Shown: positions 29,809 to 38,374 of the stretch, piece after piece | Layout: every line of letters begins with the position of its first letter | Position numbering within the stretch: the stretch's first letter is position 1 | Assembly: GCF_000320505.1 (NCBI RefSeq) | Contig: NZ_BAGX02000020.1 | Coordinates: 290,573-354,572 of the forward strand | Direction: 5' to 3' | Source: Methanobrevibacter boviskoreani JH1 | GTDB taxonomy: Archaea; Methanobacteriota; Methanobacteria; Methanobacteriales; Methanobacteriaceae | DNA length: 64,000 bases | The notes under the pieces: generated by a model | What the model was told of the DNA's origin: nothing | The model's database searches: none | The model's input: only the letters and a program-made list of their open reading frames with translations | Program-made: the position numbers and the translations under genes

Positions 29809-29936
29809 ATTCTCTTTCATCCGGACTTTAACCGTTGGTTTTGGATTTTCACCAAATCAACACTTCATGGTGCTCGTGGACTTTTTAACCTATTTTAAAT
29901 TACCACCAGTGGAGAATTTCACTCCGCCCTGAGAAT
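29809..29936 (-). promoter_or_regulatory. FMN riboswitch aptamer (RFN element)
   Basis: The minus strand shows the conserved RFN order: P1 strand ATTCTC (29936-29931), AGGGCGGAGTGAAATTCTCC, ACTGGTGGTAA, AGTCCACGAGC, TTGGTGAAAATCCAAAACC, AACGGTTAAAGTCCGGATG, then AAA and the closing P1 strand GAGAAT (29814-29809). These match the classical bacterial FMN aptamer blocks closely. A TATA-like TATTTAAAGG near 29953-29962 on this strand would start the RNA almost at P1. It precedes ribB, so it should repress riboflavin synthesis when FMN is abundant. Confidence 0.96.
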
Positions 29937-30209
29937 AGCAAGATTCTTTATTCCTTTAAATATTTATTTTTTATTAGTTATAAAATGTTATGATTTTATT
30001 TGAAATTTAATTTAAAAATTACTTCCTTTTAAAATATTTTATAGACTGGATTTAATGTCTCTCTATTAATCCTATTCTTAACCTGTGTTTTTTCATTGAT
30101 TTTTTATAATAATAGTTATATTTAAATATAATTCACTTAAAATTATTATTGTTAATTACTATTTATTTTTATATAGAAAGATTTTTTTAATTATTTTATG
30201 AGGTTTATT

Positions 30210-30590
30210 ATGAGATTAGAAGGTACTGTTACTACTGGTTTAGGTAAGGCTGCTTATTTTTTAGGACAAGATTTCTATAAAAATCAATTTGAGGAAAAAT
30301 GTGGTTTTATTCCATATCCCGGTACATTGAATATTATCGTTCCAGAAAAAGATCTAGATAATATTGCTGTTATGAAGAATAATTGTCCTAATGTTATTGT
30401 ATCTGATCAAGGTTTCGGTGGTGTTAAATATATTAAAGCTATTTTGGAAGACACCATAACCGGAGCTATTGTTTTTCCAGATAAAACCACTCATGAAGAG
30501 AATTACCTTGAGTTTATTGCTCGTGATAAATTAAGGGATAAGTTAAATCTTAATGATGGAGATAAAGTTACACTTGAAATTGATATCTAA
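30210..30590 (+). CDS. ribK: CTP-dependent riboflavin kinase
   Basis: Archaeal RibK phosphorylates riboflavin to FMN with CTP. The 126-aa protein has GTVTTGLGKAAYFLGQDFY, CGFIPYPGTLNIIVPEKDL and the C-terminal LRDKLNLNDGDKVTLEIDI typical of this barrel-shaped kinase family. I start it at ATG 30210 (MRLEGTV) because GAGGT at 30200-30204 is then a correctly placed ribosome site; the ATG at 30198 overlaps it. It is divergent from ribB and its riboswitch, so FMN made here would repress ribB. Confidence 0.95.
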   Translation: MRLEGTVTTGLGKAAYFLGQDFYKNQFEEKCGFIPYPGTLNIIVPEKDLDNIAVMKNNCPNVIVSDQGFGGVKYIKAILEDTITGAIVFPDKTTHEENYLEFIARDKLRDKLNLNDGDKVTLEIDI

Positions 30591-30811
30591 TTTAACTTTA
30601 CCTTTTATAATTGTTTTTCTATTTTTAAAGTCAGGTTTTAAATCTGTATATTAGATTTTCTTTTAGTATGCTTTTTTTTTAAATGTTTCTATTATTTTAG
30701 TCTATAAGTTTTTTTAAGTCTATAGAATGAGATTTTCATTTAGAATTAATTTTTATATTCCCTATTTTTTTTTATTTTTTTTTTTTTATTTTATTTTTTT
30801 TTTAGTTTATA

Positions 30812-30825
30812 GTTTCAAGTGTAAA
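30812..30825 (-). promoter_or_regulatory. ORB-like element, left-pointing member of a pair
   Basis: GTTTCAAGTGTAAA is the reverse complement of the origin box with one mismatch at the end. It faces away from the box 100 bp further right, with an AT-rich spacer between, a small copy of the oriC geometry. Confidence 0.5.
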
Positions 30826-30913
30826 AATTATATTTAGTTTTTAGATTGGTTTGTTTTAAAATTAAATTAATTTCCAATCTATAATCGAATCTTAACCAAA
30901 CATTAATTCTATT

Positions 30914-30932
30914 TTTACACTTGAAATACACC
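30914..30932 (+). promoter_or_regulatory. Extended ORB-like element, right-pointing member of a pair
   Basis: TTTACACTTGAAATACACC is a perfect 14-bp origin box plus the TACACC extension seen at oriC (11609-11626). CACTTGAAT directly follows as a possible half-copy. It lies between convergent gene ends. Confidence 0.6.
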
Positions 30933-30968
30933 ACTTGAATGACATTTTTTTAGAATTCTTAATATTCC

Positions 30969-32492
30969 CTATTTGTTATAGATGTCTAGAATCTCATCAT
31001 AATCCAGGTATCTGTCAAATGAAGGTTTTTCCTCAATATATCTGATTAGATTTATATCAAAGTTTTCATTCATGGTTTCATATGCCTTGATTGCGAAATC
31101 CTCAAATTTGATTTCAACCTCAGGTGTTGCGCCTCTTTCCTCTAGTTTTACCTTTGGTATTGCTATCACGTCTTCTATTCCTGTCTCGGATTGTATGTAT
31201 CCTTTTACGCTTTCGAATATGTCCATGTCATATACCTTGTTTAATACAATTCCTTTGATGTTTATACCAAAGTCCTTTAGTTTTTTAGCATGTGCGGTTA
31301 TATCGATTGCTGCAGACTCAATTCCACCTTTGTTTACACCGGTTGTAAGTATCATAGGAATATTTCCGGCTCTAGCTATCTCAGCACCGGAGTAAGGTAT
31401 TTTTCTATTTAACATCCCTGTAAATACACTCATCACACCTTCAATCAATACCACGTCATAGTTGGAATTTTTAAGGGATTCCAATACGTCTGGAAGTTGA
31501 CACCAGCCGAGATTTGATATTTTTATTGAGCCATAGTCCTCCATATATCCATTGGTAAGGTATAGACCTGGTACTATGTCTCTTATATCCGGACCAATCT
31601 TTATAAGTCCAACGTTAAGGCCTTTTTCTCTTAGTATTCCTGCAAGACCTGTGGTCATAAATGTTTTACCACTGTCGGAACCTGTACTTCCAATTATAAG
31701 GCAGGTAGGCAATTTGCCTTCCTGTTTTTTGAGATCTTTTGTAAGGCAGTTTTTACCAGGTATTCTGATTTCCACATTGGTGTCGATACCAATCTCTCTA
31801 TTGATATTCCTCACACATTCCCTATTTCTTTCAAGTATTGATGTTCTATCATCCTCATCTGCATCTATAAATTGAAGGAAATTCTCCACAACCTGGGGAT
31901 TGTTATCAAAGATTCTATGTATTACGGTTCCAACTATATTTCCATTGTCACTTACTACACCTGACAGGTGTTTTTCCCTCTTGTTTCCATAATTGATTCT
32001 TTTTAACTCTGAATAGATTAGGGGTTTAGCCTCACCTTTAATGTCCCCATATGTGTGGCAGTGAAAACCTGTCACTGGTCCCTCTATATTTCTAGTTAGG
32101 AATGAGTCTCCTACAATCTCACCTTCAACCTGGTCTGTAGATATTAATGGTGAAAAGTCAACATCTAACAGTCCCAGTCCCTCTTTAATTATTGGTATCG
32201 GTGATTTTCTGCCTACATCTGTCTGATTCGCTAATAGTTGAAAACCAGAACATATTCCCACTATAGGTTTTCCTTCCTTGTTCATAGAATATATCTCTTT
32301 AGCTAAATCACTATCTCTTTTGATGGACTCAGACTCTACTATGGTTCCTCCTGGAATAATTAATGCGTCTAATTCTTCATGTGCTTTGTTTCCATTAACC
32401 AATCCATTTGATTTAACTAAGTCTGTTGGAAGATGCCCGAAATTTTCATATCCTGGAACAGCTCCCTTAACATATGTAAGGCCTATTTTCAT
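30969..32492 (-). CDS. Permuted glutamine amidotransferase / CobB-CbiA-like ATPase
   Basis: 507-aa two-domain protein. Residues 1-215 form a class I glutaminase-like domain: oxyanion LIIPGGTIVES, nucleophile Cys81 in VGICSGFQLLAN and the His192 region TVIHRIFDN. Residues about 262-470 form a dethiobiotin-synthetase/CbiA-like P-loop ATPase: CLIIGSTGSDSGKTFMTTGL, DVVLIEGVMSVFTGM, GIVLNKVYDMDIFESVKGYI. CobB, CobQ and CfbB have these modules in the opposite order, as in the true cfbB at 51.9 kb. This suggests ATP-dependent amidation of a carboxylate on an unknown substrate, perhaps a methanogen cofactor. GTGAT precedes the ATG. Specific function unknown. Confidence 0.8.
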   Translation of the reverse strand: MKIGLTYVKGAVPGYENFGHLPTDLVKSNGLVNGNKAHEELDALIIPGGTIVESESIKRDSDLAKEIYSMNKEGKPIVGICSGFQLLANQTDVGRKSPIPIIKEGLGLLDVDFSPLISTDQVEGEIVGDSFLTRNIEGPVTGFHCHTYGDIKGEAKPLIYSELKRINYGNKREKHLSGVVSDNGNIVGTVIHRIFDNNPQVVENFLQFIDADEDDRTSILERNRECVRNINREIGIDTNVEIRIPGKNCLTKDLKKQEGKLPTCLIIGSTGSDSGKTFMTTGLAGILREKGLNVGLIKIGPDIRDIVPGLYLTNGYMEDYGSIKISNLGWCQLPDVLESLKNSNYDVVLIEGVMSVFTGMLNRKIPYSGAEIARAGNIPMILTTGVNKGGIESAAIDITAHAKKLKDFGINIKGIVLNKVYDMDIFESVKGYIQSETGIEDVIAIPKVKLEERGATPEVEIKFEDFAIKAYETMNENFDINLIRYIEEKPSFDRYLDYDEILDIYNK

Positions 32493-32868
32493 TCTATCAC
32501 TTACTATTTTTTTCCTTGATAAATTAGTTTACATTTATTTAATCTATAAAATCTATCATATAATCTTTGATTTTACTAAAAAATAATTAAATATTTCATA
32601 TAAAATTAGCTGTTTAGTTAATTAATTTTTAACTATTCAATGAATTTATAAATAATATTAAAAATAGTTCAAACTTAAAAATAATGGTTATGGATTTATC
32701 TAATAAAAAAACAAGCAATTGGCAATTTTTTCAATTTATATGTATTCTAAACTTTATTTAAAGGTTTTAATTTAATTTATTTGTCTTGGAATAAAACCCT
32801 TATTACTTTAATATAAGAGTTAGAAATTATCTAAAATATAAACTAGATTATTATATTCTTTGTGATAT
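32493..32868. other. Intergenic region, nothing recognised
   Basis: AT-rich gap between the permuted amidotransferase gene start and the glycosyltransferase stop, both minus strand. It must hold the amidotransferase promoter. No open frame, hairpin or repeat stands out. Confidence 0.5.
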
Positions 32869-33882
32869 CTACTCTTTTTTTAGTTTACTAGGTGGCCATA
32901 TCTCATTAAATGCTTGAAAGTTTTCTGTATTAAGTATATCTGTGAAGATGGTCTTGTTCTTACTACTCATATATTCTAGAAAATCATCTTTGTATTGGCT
33001 CTTTGAAATCTTATTGAATTCTTTTTTTGATAGGGTGTAAAAATCTTCTTTTAAGTCACAACTCAAACATTTCATTGTTAATCTAAATGCGTCTATTCTA
33101 TAGTCTATCAGGTCCTTTTTATAGGCCTCATAGTAACCGTTTTTAACAAACATGTCAAATAAAATCACACCACTAGGTATGATGTCAAAGAATTTCCTAT
33201 CACAGTTACCTGTAATGGAATCAGAGTGAACCCTTCTTACATATAGGTGTTTTTTGATTAGTGAAATCCTTTCAGCTTTAAGCCACACATAATAGAAGAA
33301 TGGATTGTCCTCAAAATATATCCTATCTGGAAACTTAGCATTAATGTTCTCTAGAAATTTCCTTCTATAGATCTTCTGACATGCGCTGACAGGTAGCTTA
33401 AATAGGAAATCCCTAGTATGGCTGCTATCAAAAACGCAATTGTAAAAACTGTCATCTAGCTGATTTAGATTGGACCAATCATTCTCATGATATTCTCGAG
33501 TATCATTATTGTAGTTGGTCATCTGAAACATTGTAATATCGGTGTTGTTTTCTTTTGCCTCGGTATATGCCTCTTTAATACAATCTTCTACAATCCAATC
33601 ATCGCTGTCAACAAAGGTGATATATTCTCCTTTAGCTATTTTCAATGCTTTGTTTCTACTTGAGCCAAGTCCAATATTCTCTTCGTTATTTATAATTGTG
33701 ATTCTGTTGTCTTTCTTTTCATATTCCTTTAGAATGTCCAGACTGGAGTCTGTAGATCCGTCGTCTACAAGAATTATCTCGATTTCTTTAAAGCTCTGAT
33801 TTAAGATACTTTCAATGGCCTCTTTTAGATATTTCTCTCCATTATAAACAGACAATATTACACTAACTTTTATATCAGACAT
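32869..33882 (-). CDS. Family 2 glycosyltransferase
   Basis: 337-aa GT-A-fold glycosyltransferase. The N-terminal nucleotide-sugar domain has VSVILSVYNGEKYLKEAIES, LNQSFKEIEIILVDDGSTDS and the metal-binding YITFVDSDDWIVED; the acceptor region follows (VSACQKIYRRKFLENI, FEDNPFFYYVWLKAERISLI). It probably adds a sugar to a surface polysaccharide or glycoprotein. It stands alone, so the substrate cannot be inferred. No membrane segment is seen. Confidence 0.88.
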   Translation of the reverse strand: MSDIKVSVILSVYNGEKYLKEAIESILNQSFKEIEIILVDDGSTDSSLDILKEYEKKDNRITIINNEENIGLGSSRNKALKIAKGEYITFVDSDDWIVEDCIKEAYTEAKENNTDITMFQMTNYNNDTREYHENDWSNLNQLDDSFYNCVFDSSHTRDFLFKLPVSACQKIYRRKFLENINAKFPDRIYFEDNPFFYYVWLKAERISLIKKHLYVRRVHSDSITGNCDRKFFDIIPSGVILFDMFVKNGYYEAYKKDLIDYRIDAFRLTMKCLSCDLKEDFYTLSKKEFNKISKSQYKDDFLEYMSSKNKTIFTDILNTENFQAFNEIWPPSKLKKE

Positions 33883-34095
33883 AGTTAAACCCTTTATTTT
33901 TTTTAAAATTAGTAATATAGAATTAAAATTTATTAAATATAAATCCTTAGTAATATTTAAATATTTTTAAAAAATAGGGTTGGTACAGGTTCCATTATAG
34001 ATTCAAATAAAATCTGCTTGATTGTTTCTTTGTCTTTAAAGCAAAAATAGTAATAAAAAAAGTAGTTTTAGAAATAAAAAAAATAAATAGAATAT

Positions 34096-35475
34096 TTATA
34101 ATTCAAAAGCGGAGATTGCTTGAATTATTTTTTCATCATCTTCTGGTTTAGCCTGTAATTGTAGACCTACAGGAATGCCCTCAACCTCTCCAGCTTTAAT
34201 ACTTGCTGCTGGAATACCTGCAAGATTAGCTATTACAGTTAAAACATCGTATGCATACATTTCCATTGGTTCTAACTTGGTACCAATTTTATGTGGAAGC
34301 TTTGGAACAGTAGGACCGACTATTAAATCAACATCTTCCAACATTTCGTTGATTTGGTTTCTAATAAGTGACCTTGCTTGTAAAGCCTTCTTATAGAATT
34401 TACCACTATATTCTTGTTGTGAGATATATGATCCGATTTCAATTCTTCTAAGTACCTCTTCACCACAGGTTTCTTCAATTCTTGAAGCATATTCCCTTCC
34501 ATCATATTTTCTTGTAGCTGAGAAGAATTCAACATAGTTGATTAAGTAATAGGTTGGAAGACAGATGTCAATATAGTCAAAGTTTAATTCTACAAGCTCT
34601 GCACCTAGAGATACAAGTTTGTCAATAGCCTTATCCACTACCTCATTGATTTTATCATCGGTAACCTCTGTAAATTCCTTAACCTTAGCTATTTTCATAC
34701 CTTTAAGTGGAAGTTCCATATCTTTGGTGTTTACAGCTATTTCAGTGAAGTTTGGTAATTCATTGTTTAGGGTTGTACATTCCTCTGGATCATATCCTGC
34801 AATTGTGTCAAGTGCAAGGGTGAGTCCTGTAACATCACTTGAAATAGGTCCTATCTGGTCAAGACTCATTGATAAGTCAAGTAGACCCTGTCTAGATACA
34901 AGACCATAGGTAGGTTTAAATCCTTCAACACCACAGTGTGAAGATGGGTTTCTGATAGATCCTCCGGTATCTGAACCAAGTGCAATATCACACATGCCTG
35001 CTGCAATTGAAGCTGCACCTCCACCAGATGAACCACCGGTGATTCTTCCAGGTGCTGCCGGATTGTTACATACTCCATAGTATGATGTTTCTGTAGAACT
35101 TCCTGCTGCAAACTCATCCATATTGTTTATTCCAATAATAATTCCGTCTTCAGCTTTAATCCTTTTAATAACAGTCGCATCATAACTTCCTATATAATCC
35201 TCTAATGTTTTACTTGCAGCTGAGATTGTGTAATCCTCTACATTTATGTTTGCCTTTATACCAAAAACAATACCTGCTAATTGTCCTACTTCTTCACCAT
35301 TAGATATTTTTTCATCAATTTCTTTAGCTTTGTTTATAGCATTCTCTTTATTGATTTCTATAAAAGCATTAATTGATGGATTTTTCTCATCGATTACTTT
35401 AATATAATTATTAACATTTTCTAATGCTGTTAATTCTCCGTTTTTTATAGCATTAGCTTTTTCTAATACATTCAT
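34096..35475 (-). CDS. gatA: Asp-tRNA(Asn)/Glu-tRNA(Gln) amidotransferase subunit A
   Basis: Amidase subunit of GatCAB, which converts misacylated Asp-tRNA(Asn) (and Glu-tRNA(Gln) where relevant) using glutamine. The Ser-cisSer-Lys machinery is visible: GIVFGIKANINVEDYTISAA (Lys), GRITGGSSGGGAASIAAGMC and ALGSDTGGSIRNPSSHCGVE. The C-terminal region has IVGPTVPKLPHKIGTKLEP and EGIPVGLQLQAKPEDDE. The 459-aa length is normal. gatB and gatC are not in this window. Confidence 0.95.
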   Translation of the reverse strand: MNVLEKANAIKNGELTALENVNNYIKVIDEKNPSINAFIEINKENAINKAKEIDEKISNGEEVGQLAGIVFGIKANINVEDYTISAASKTLEDYIGSYDATVIKRIKAEDGIIIGINNMDEFAAGSSTETSYYGVCNNPAAPGRITGGSSGGGAASIAAGMCDIALGSDTGGSIRNPSSHCGVEGFKPTYGLVSRQGLLDLSMSLDQIGPISSDVTGLTLALDTIAGYDPEECTTLNNELPNFTEIAVNTKDMELPLKGMKIAKVKEFTEVTDDKINEVVDKAIDKLVSLGAELVELNFDYIDICLPTYYLINYVEFFSATRKYDGREYASRIEETCGEEVLRRIEIGSYISQQEYSGKFYKKALQARSLIRNQINEMLEDVDLIVGPTVPKLPHKIGTKLEPMEMYAYDVLTVIANLAGIPAASIKAGEVEGIPVGLQLQAKPEDDEKIIQAISAFEL

Positions 35476-35811
35476 TAAAACACCTAATATAATTAAGTTA
35501 AAAATTAATTTTTAATAAGGATAATTATAAAAAATAATTATTTCAATAATAATATTGTTTTTATTTATTTAGATTTAAATATTTTATTAATTATTCACAT
35601 TTTCACAATTACAATTTTAAAAAATATTTAATAATTCTCTTGTTTTTATATTGAAAAATGTGGACCTTGATTTTAAGGGATTATTTATCCTTTCCGATTA
35701 TCATTTTTCATAAATAATAATATTTATATTAAAAAATAGTTGTCTTGTCTTTGTTTATTTATAAAAAAATAATAAAGTTTAAAAAATAGTGTGATTGGAA
35801 ATTAATTTTAA
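35476..35811. other. Intergenic region, nothing recognised
   Basis: AT-rich gap between the gatA start and the nuclease stop. It should contain the gatA promoter. A short GGACCTTGATTTTAAGGG stretch near 35662-35680 is slightly GC-richer but forms no convincing structure. Confidence 0.45.
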
Positions 35812-36318
35812 TTATAACCAATCGTATGCATTGAATTCACTTGGGAACTGATCTACTTCAACAAGTCCCTCTTTAAGCATCATTTCATTAAGGTTTTTAT
35901 TATCAACGATTACAACTGCAACTGTTCTTCCATATTTGTCATGTGGCTGTTCATCATCAATATCCAGTGAGACTTCCTTATCAAGGCATAATTTTTTTAC
36001 AAAATTTTTGGAGGCATTATAACCTTTGACTCCTCTTTCAGGGGCGTTTACATCGGCAAATCTTATTTTTTCCCCATTGTCTAAATAAATCGTATCACCA
36101 TCGACCACTTTTGTACATACTGCCGTTTCTTCCACATGGCAGGTGGTGTCGTTATACTTGTTTAATATTTCACTAGCAGTCATTCCATCGTATTTGTCAT
36201 CTGGAATATCATGGCTAAATCCTGTTCCAACATATTTAGCAGATACTGTTGTCAATAGTCCAACACATACCACTAATATTGCAGTTATCATTAATATTTT
36301 ATAGGTTCTAGACTTCAT
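35812..36318 (-). CDS. Exported thermonuclease (SNase-like) protein
   Basis: 168-aa protein with an N-terminal membrane anchor or signal (SRTYKILMITAILVVCVGLL) and a staphylococcal-nuclease-like OB fold: VVDGDTIYLDNGEKIRFADV, NAPERGVKGYNASKNF, HDKYGRTVAVVIVDNKNLNE and MMLKEGLVEV. The catalytic Arg and Asp/Glu positions (ADVNAPE, KYGR) are kept. Two cysteines (CHVEETAVC) lie before the nuclease core. It is likely an extracellular nuclease for nutrient DNA/RNA or competition. Such genes in gut methanogens often come from bacteria, but the codon use here is like the neighbours. Confidence 0.88.
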   Translation of the reverse strand: MKSRTYKILMITAILVVCVGLLTTVSAKYVGTGFSHDIPDDKYDGMTASEILNKYNDTTCHVEETAVCTKVVDGDTIYLDNGEKIRFADVNAPERGVKGYNASKNFVKKLCLDKEVSLDIDDEQPHDKYGRTVAVVIVDNKNLNEMMLKEGLVEVDQFPSEFNAYDWL

Positions 36319-36434
36319 ACATATTACCTATTAAATTATTGTACTCTATTTATTAAAAAATTTTCTATATTAAAATATTTTCAGTAATTAAATTCTTTTC
36401 TAATCTTTTATCAGACAAGGATATTTTAGTTTTA

Positions 36435-36489
36435 ATTATAAGTTAAAAATTATTAGTTATATTTTATAACTTATAACTTAAAAGTTAAA
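36435..36489. repeat. Outlying copy of the TTATAAC heptad repeat
   Basis: Contains TTATAACTTATAACTTA at 36464-36480, with a degenerate ATTATAAGTTAAAA at 36434-36447 and an AAAGTTAAAA tail. It is the only copy seen away from the 43-50 kb region and lies between divergent promoters. Confidence 0.7.
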
Positions 36490-36570
36490 ACCTATTGATT
36501 TAGTGTGCCGTTTCAAATCTTAATTTTTTTATAGAATTAAAATATATTATATAATAATTATTTTTTTTAA

Positions 36571-37374
36571 ATGATTTTTATGAGGAGCAAAGCAATTGTC
36601 TTTGATAATTCAGGTACTTTAATTGAAAGATATAGGATTATCAAAGATTTGAATACAGGAGAATTTATTACAGACATTAATTCATTGAGTTTGATTGATA
36701 ATTTGGATTGTGGAGCCTTAGCTATTCTACAGTTTAATACTGGATGTTTATCTAAGCTAGATTCCGATACCCTAATATCAGATTTAATTAATGATTATCA
36801 TATCCAATTTACTGTAAGCTATTCCACTAGACGACTTTCACATGACGAGATATTGTCCATAATTAATAATGACGATGCAGTTATATCTGATATAACTGAG
36901 GGTTTTTCTATTCTAAAAAAACAAGTTCCAAATATGGAGATATGTAACGGCACTGCATTAATACTAGATTGTAAAAATAGGAATATAGCTTACACTATTA
37001 CAACAGCAGGTAGATTCTTTAACAATGCAATCTTTACAGTTAATCAATTGAAAAATAGGGGTTATGACATTTTCATTGCATCTGGAGATAGAAGTGATGC
37101 AATCCAAACCTTAACCGAGTTTTTAGACATTGACCCTTCTCATGGCTTTCCAACTGCCACACCTCTTGGAAAAAGGGATATTGTAAAGTCCTTAAGAAAG
37201 GATTATGATAAGGTTGTAATGGTTGGTGACGGACAAAATGATTATTATGCATTTCAGGAATCAGATTTGGCTATTTTAACTATTGCACAATCCCTAATAG
37301 AATCAGATCAATTAATCTCATCCTCGGATTATATTGTTGATGATTTAATCGAATTGTTGAATATATTACATTAG
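36571..37374 (+). CDS. HAD-family phosphatase (soluble P-type-ATPase-like)
   Basis: 267-aa haloacid-dehalogenase-fold hydrolase. Motif I is KAIVFDNSGTLIERYRI (nucleophile Asp in an FDNSGT form), motif II DIFIASGDRS, motif III/IV DKVVMVGDGQNDYYAFQESD. The FDxSGT-type first motif and the long insert (about residues 30-165) resemble methanogen soluble P-type-ATPase-like phosphatases. The substrate is unknown. Two in-frame ATGs (36571, 36580) are possible; neither has a clear ribosome site. It is divergent from the nuclease gene. Confidence 0.8.
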   Translation: MIFMRSKAIVFDNSGTLIERYRIIKDLNTGEFITDINSLSLIDNLDCGALAILQFNTGCLSKLDSDTLISDLINDYHIQFTVSYSTRRLSHDEILSIINNDDAVISDITEGFSILKKQVPNMEICNGTALILDCKNRNIAYTITTAGRFFNNAIFTVNQLKNRGYDIFIASGDRSDAIQTLTEFLDIDPSHGFPTATPLGKRDIVKSLRKDYDKVVMVGDGQNDYYAFQESDLAILTIAQSLIESDQLISSSDYIVDDLIELLNILH

Positions 37375-37559
37375 ATTGAATTTACCTTTAAAATTAGTAA
37401 TTTGTAGATTTCGTAAGTATATTATTTTAAATTCTACTCTTTTTTTAAAATTTTGAATCTATAATATGTAAATTGCTCTTTTTCAATTTTTAAATATTAT
37501 TCAATATACTATCATTTTGCTTATGATATGCTATAAAGCACTTTCATATATTGTATACT

Positions 37560-38312
37560 TTAATATCCTAGACTCTTAATTAATTCCTGTGTTTTTAAAA
37601 CCTTCTCATAGGTATTTAATTCTATAATTCCCTTATCAATATATTTTAACAGGTTCAAATCTAATGTGCCTTCACCTAGTATTAGATGCTGGTCTTTTAT
37701 TTTATTGTTATCGTTTATATGGAAATATTCAATGTTTTTTAGTTTAAAAAACTCCTGGCAGTCCTTACATGTATTGGCATGTCCTGTATCTATTGTTATT
37801 TTTGAGTCTGTGTTTTCTTGAATGTATTCGATTTCCTCAACTTTATTTCCAAGAAAGCTGTATCTTTCAGGTAGATTTTCTACAGAGATTTTTATATTGC
37901 CATGTTCCTTTCCATAGTCAACACATTGGCCAATGGATTCCACTGCAAGATCCAGTGCATACTTTCTAAGTTTATCGTCCTTTCTTCCTATCTTTCCAGG
38001 ATGAACTGTTATGGCATTCGCACCAATCTTATTTGCCATATCGATTGTTTCTATTGTTTGTTTTACTGATTCCCTTCTTATGCCCTCATTGATACTTGCA
38101 AGATTTAAATCCACTGTTGGTCCATGAATGTTTATTTCAATATTACCTTTATCGCTGATTTTGATGATTTCATCATTTTTTTCTATATTGTATGCCGCAT
38201 ATGGACCTTCGGATAATATCTCAATTACCTCGAATCCGTCTCTTTTAGCTGTGTCTAGTATTTCATCCAATGGTTTTAAAAAGAGTGACAATGTGGAAAA
38301 ACCTAATTTCAT
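37560..38312 (-). CDS. Sugar phosphate isomerase/epimerase-like TIM barrel
   Basis: 250-aa xylose-isomerase-like TIM-barrel protein (AP endonuclease family 2 superfamily). Signs: MKLGFSTLSLFLKPLDEILD, INIHGPTVDLNLASINEGIR, ANAITVHPGKIGRKDDKLRK, ISVENLPERYSFLGN, ITIDTGHANTCKDCQEFFKL and IEYFHINDNNKIKDQHLILG. The His/Glu/Asp metal ligands expected of the superfamily are present. The substrate is unknown; it could be a sugar isomerase or an endonuclease IV relative. AGGT precedes the ATG. The gene follows nudC on the same strand. Confidence 0.82.
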   Translation of the reverse strand: MKLGFSTLSLFLKPLDEILDTAKRDGFEVIEILSEGPYAAYNIEKNDEIIKISDKGNIEINIHGPTVDLNLASINEGIRRESVKQTIETIDMANKIGANAITVHPGKIGRKDDKLRKYALDLAVESIGQCVDYGKEHGNIKISVENLPERYSFLGNKVEEIEYIQENTDSKITIDTGHANTCKDCQEFFKLKNIEYFHINDNNKIKDQHLILGEGTLDLNLLKYIDKGIIELNTYEKVLKTQELIKSLGY

Positions 38313-38374
38313 GTTTATTACCTTTTTTCTAATTTTATAATATCATTTTGTTCTATTAAATAATAGATTAATTG

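Larger units (their letters stand above)
30591..30968. other. Convergent intergenic region with an inverted ORB pair
   Basis: T-rich gene-free DNA between the ends of ribK and the permuted amidotransferase gene. It carries two ORB-like boxes in opposite orientation (30812-30825 and 30914-30932), listed below. A run of T and TTTTATT words precedes the first box. No gene is seen. Confidence 0.55.
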
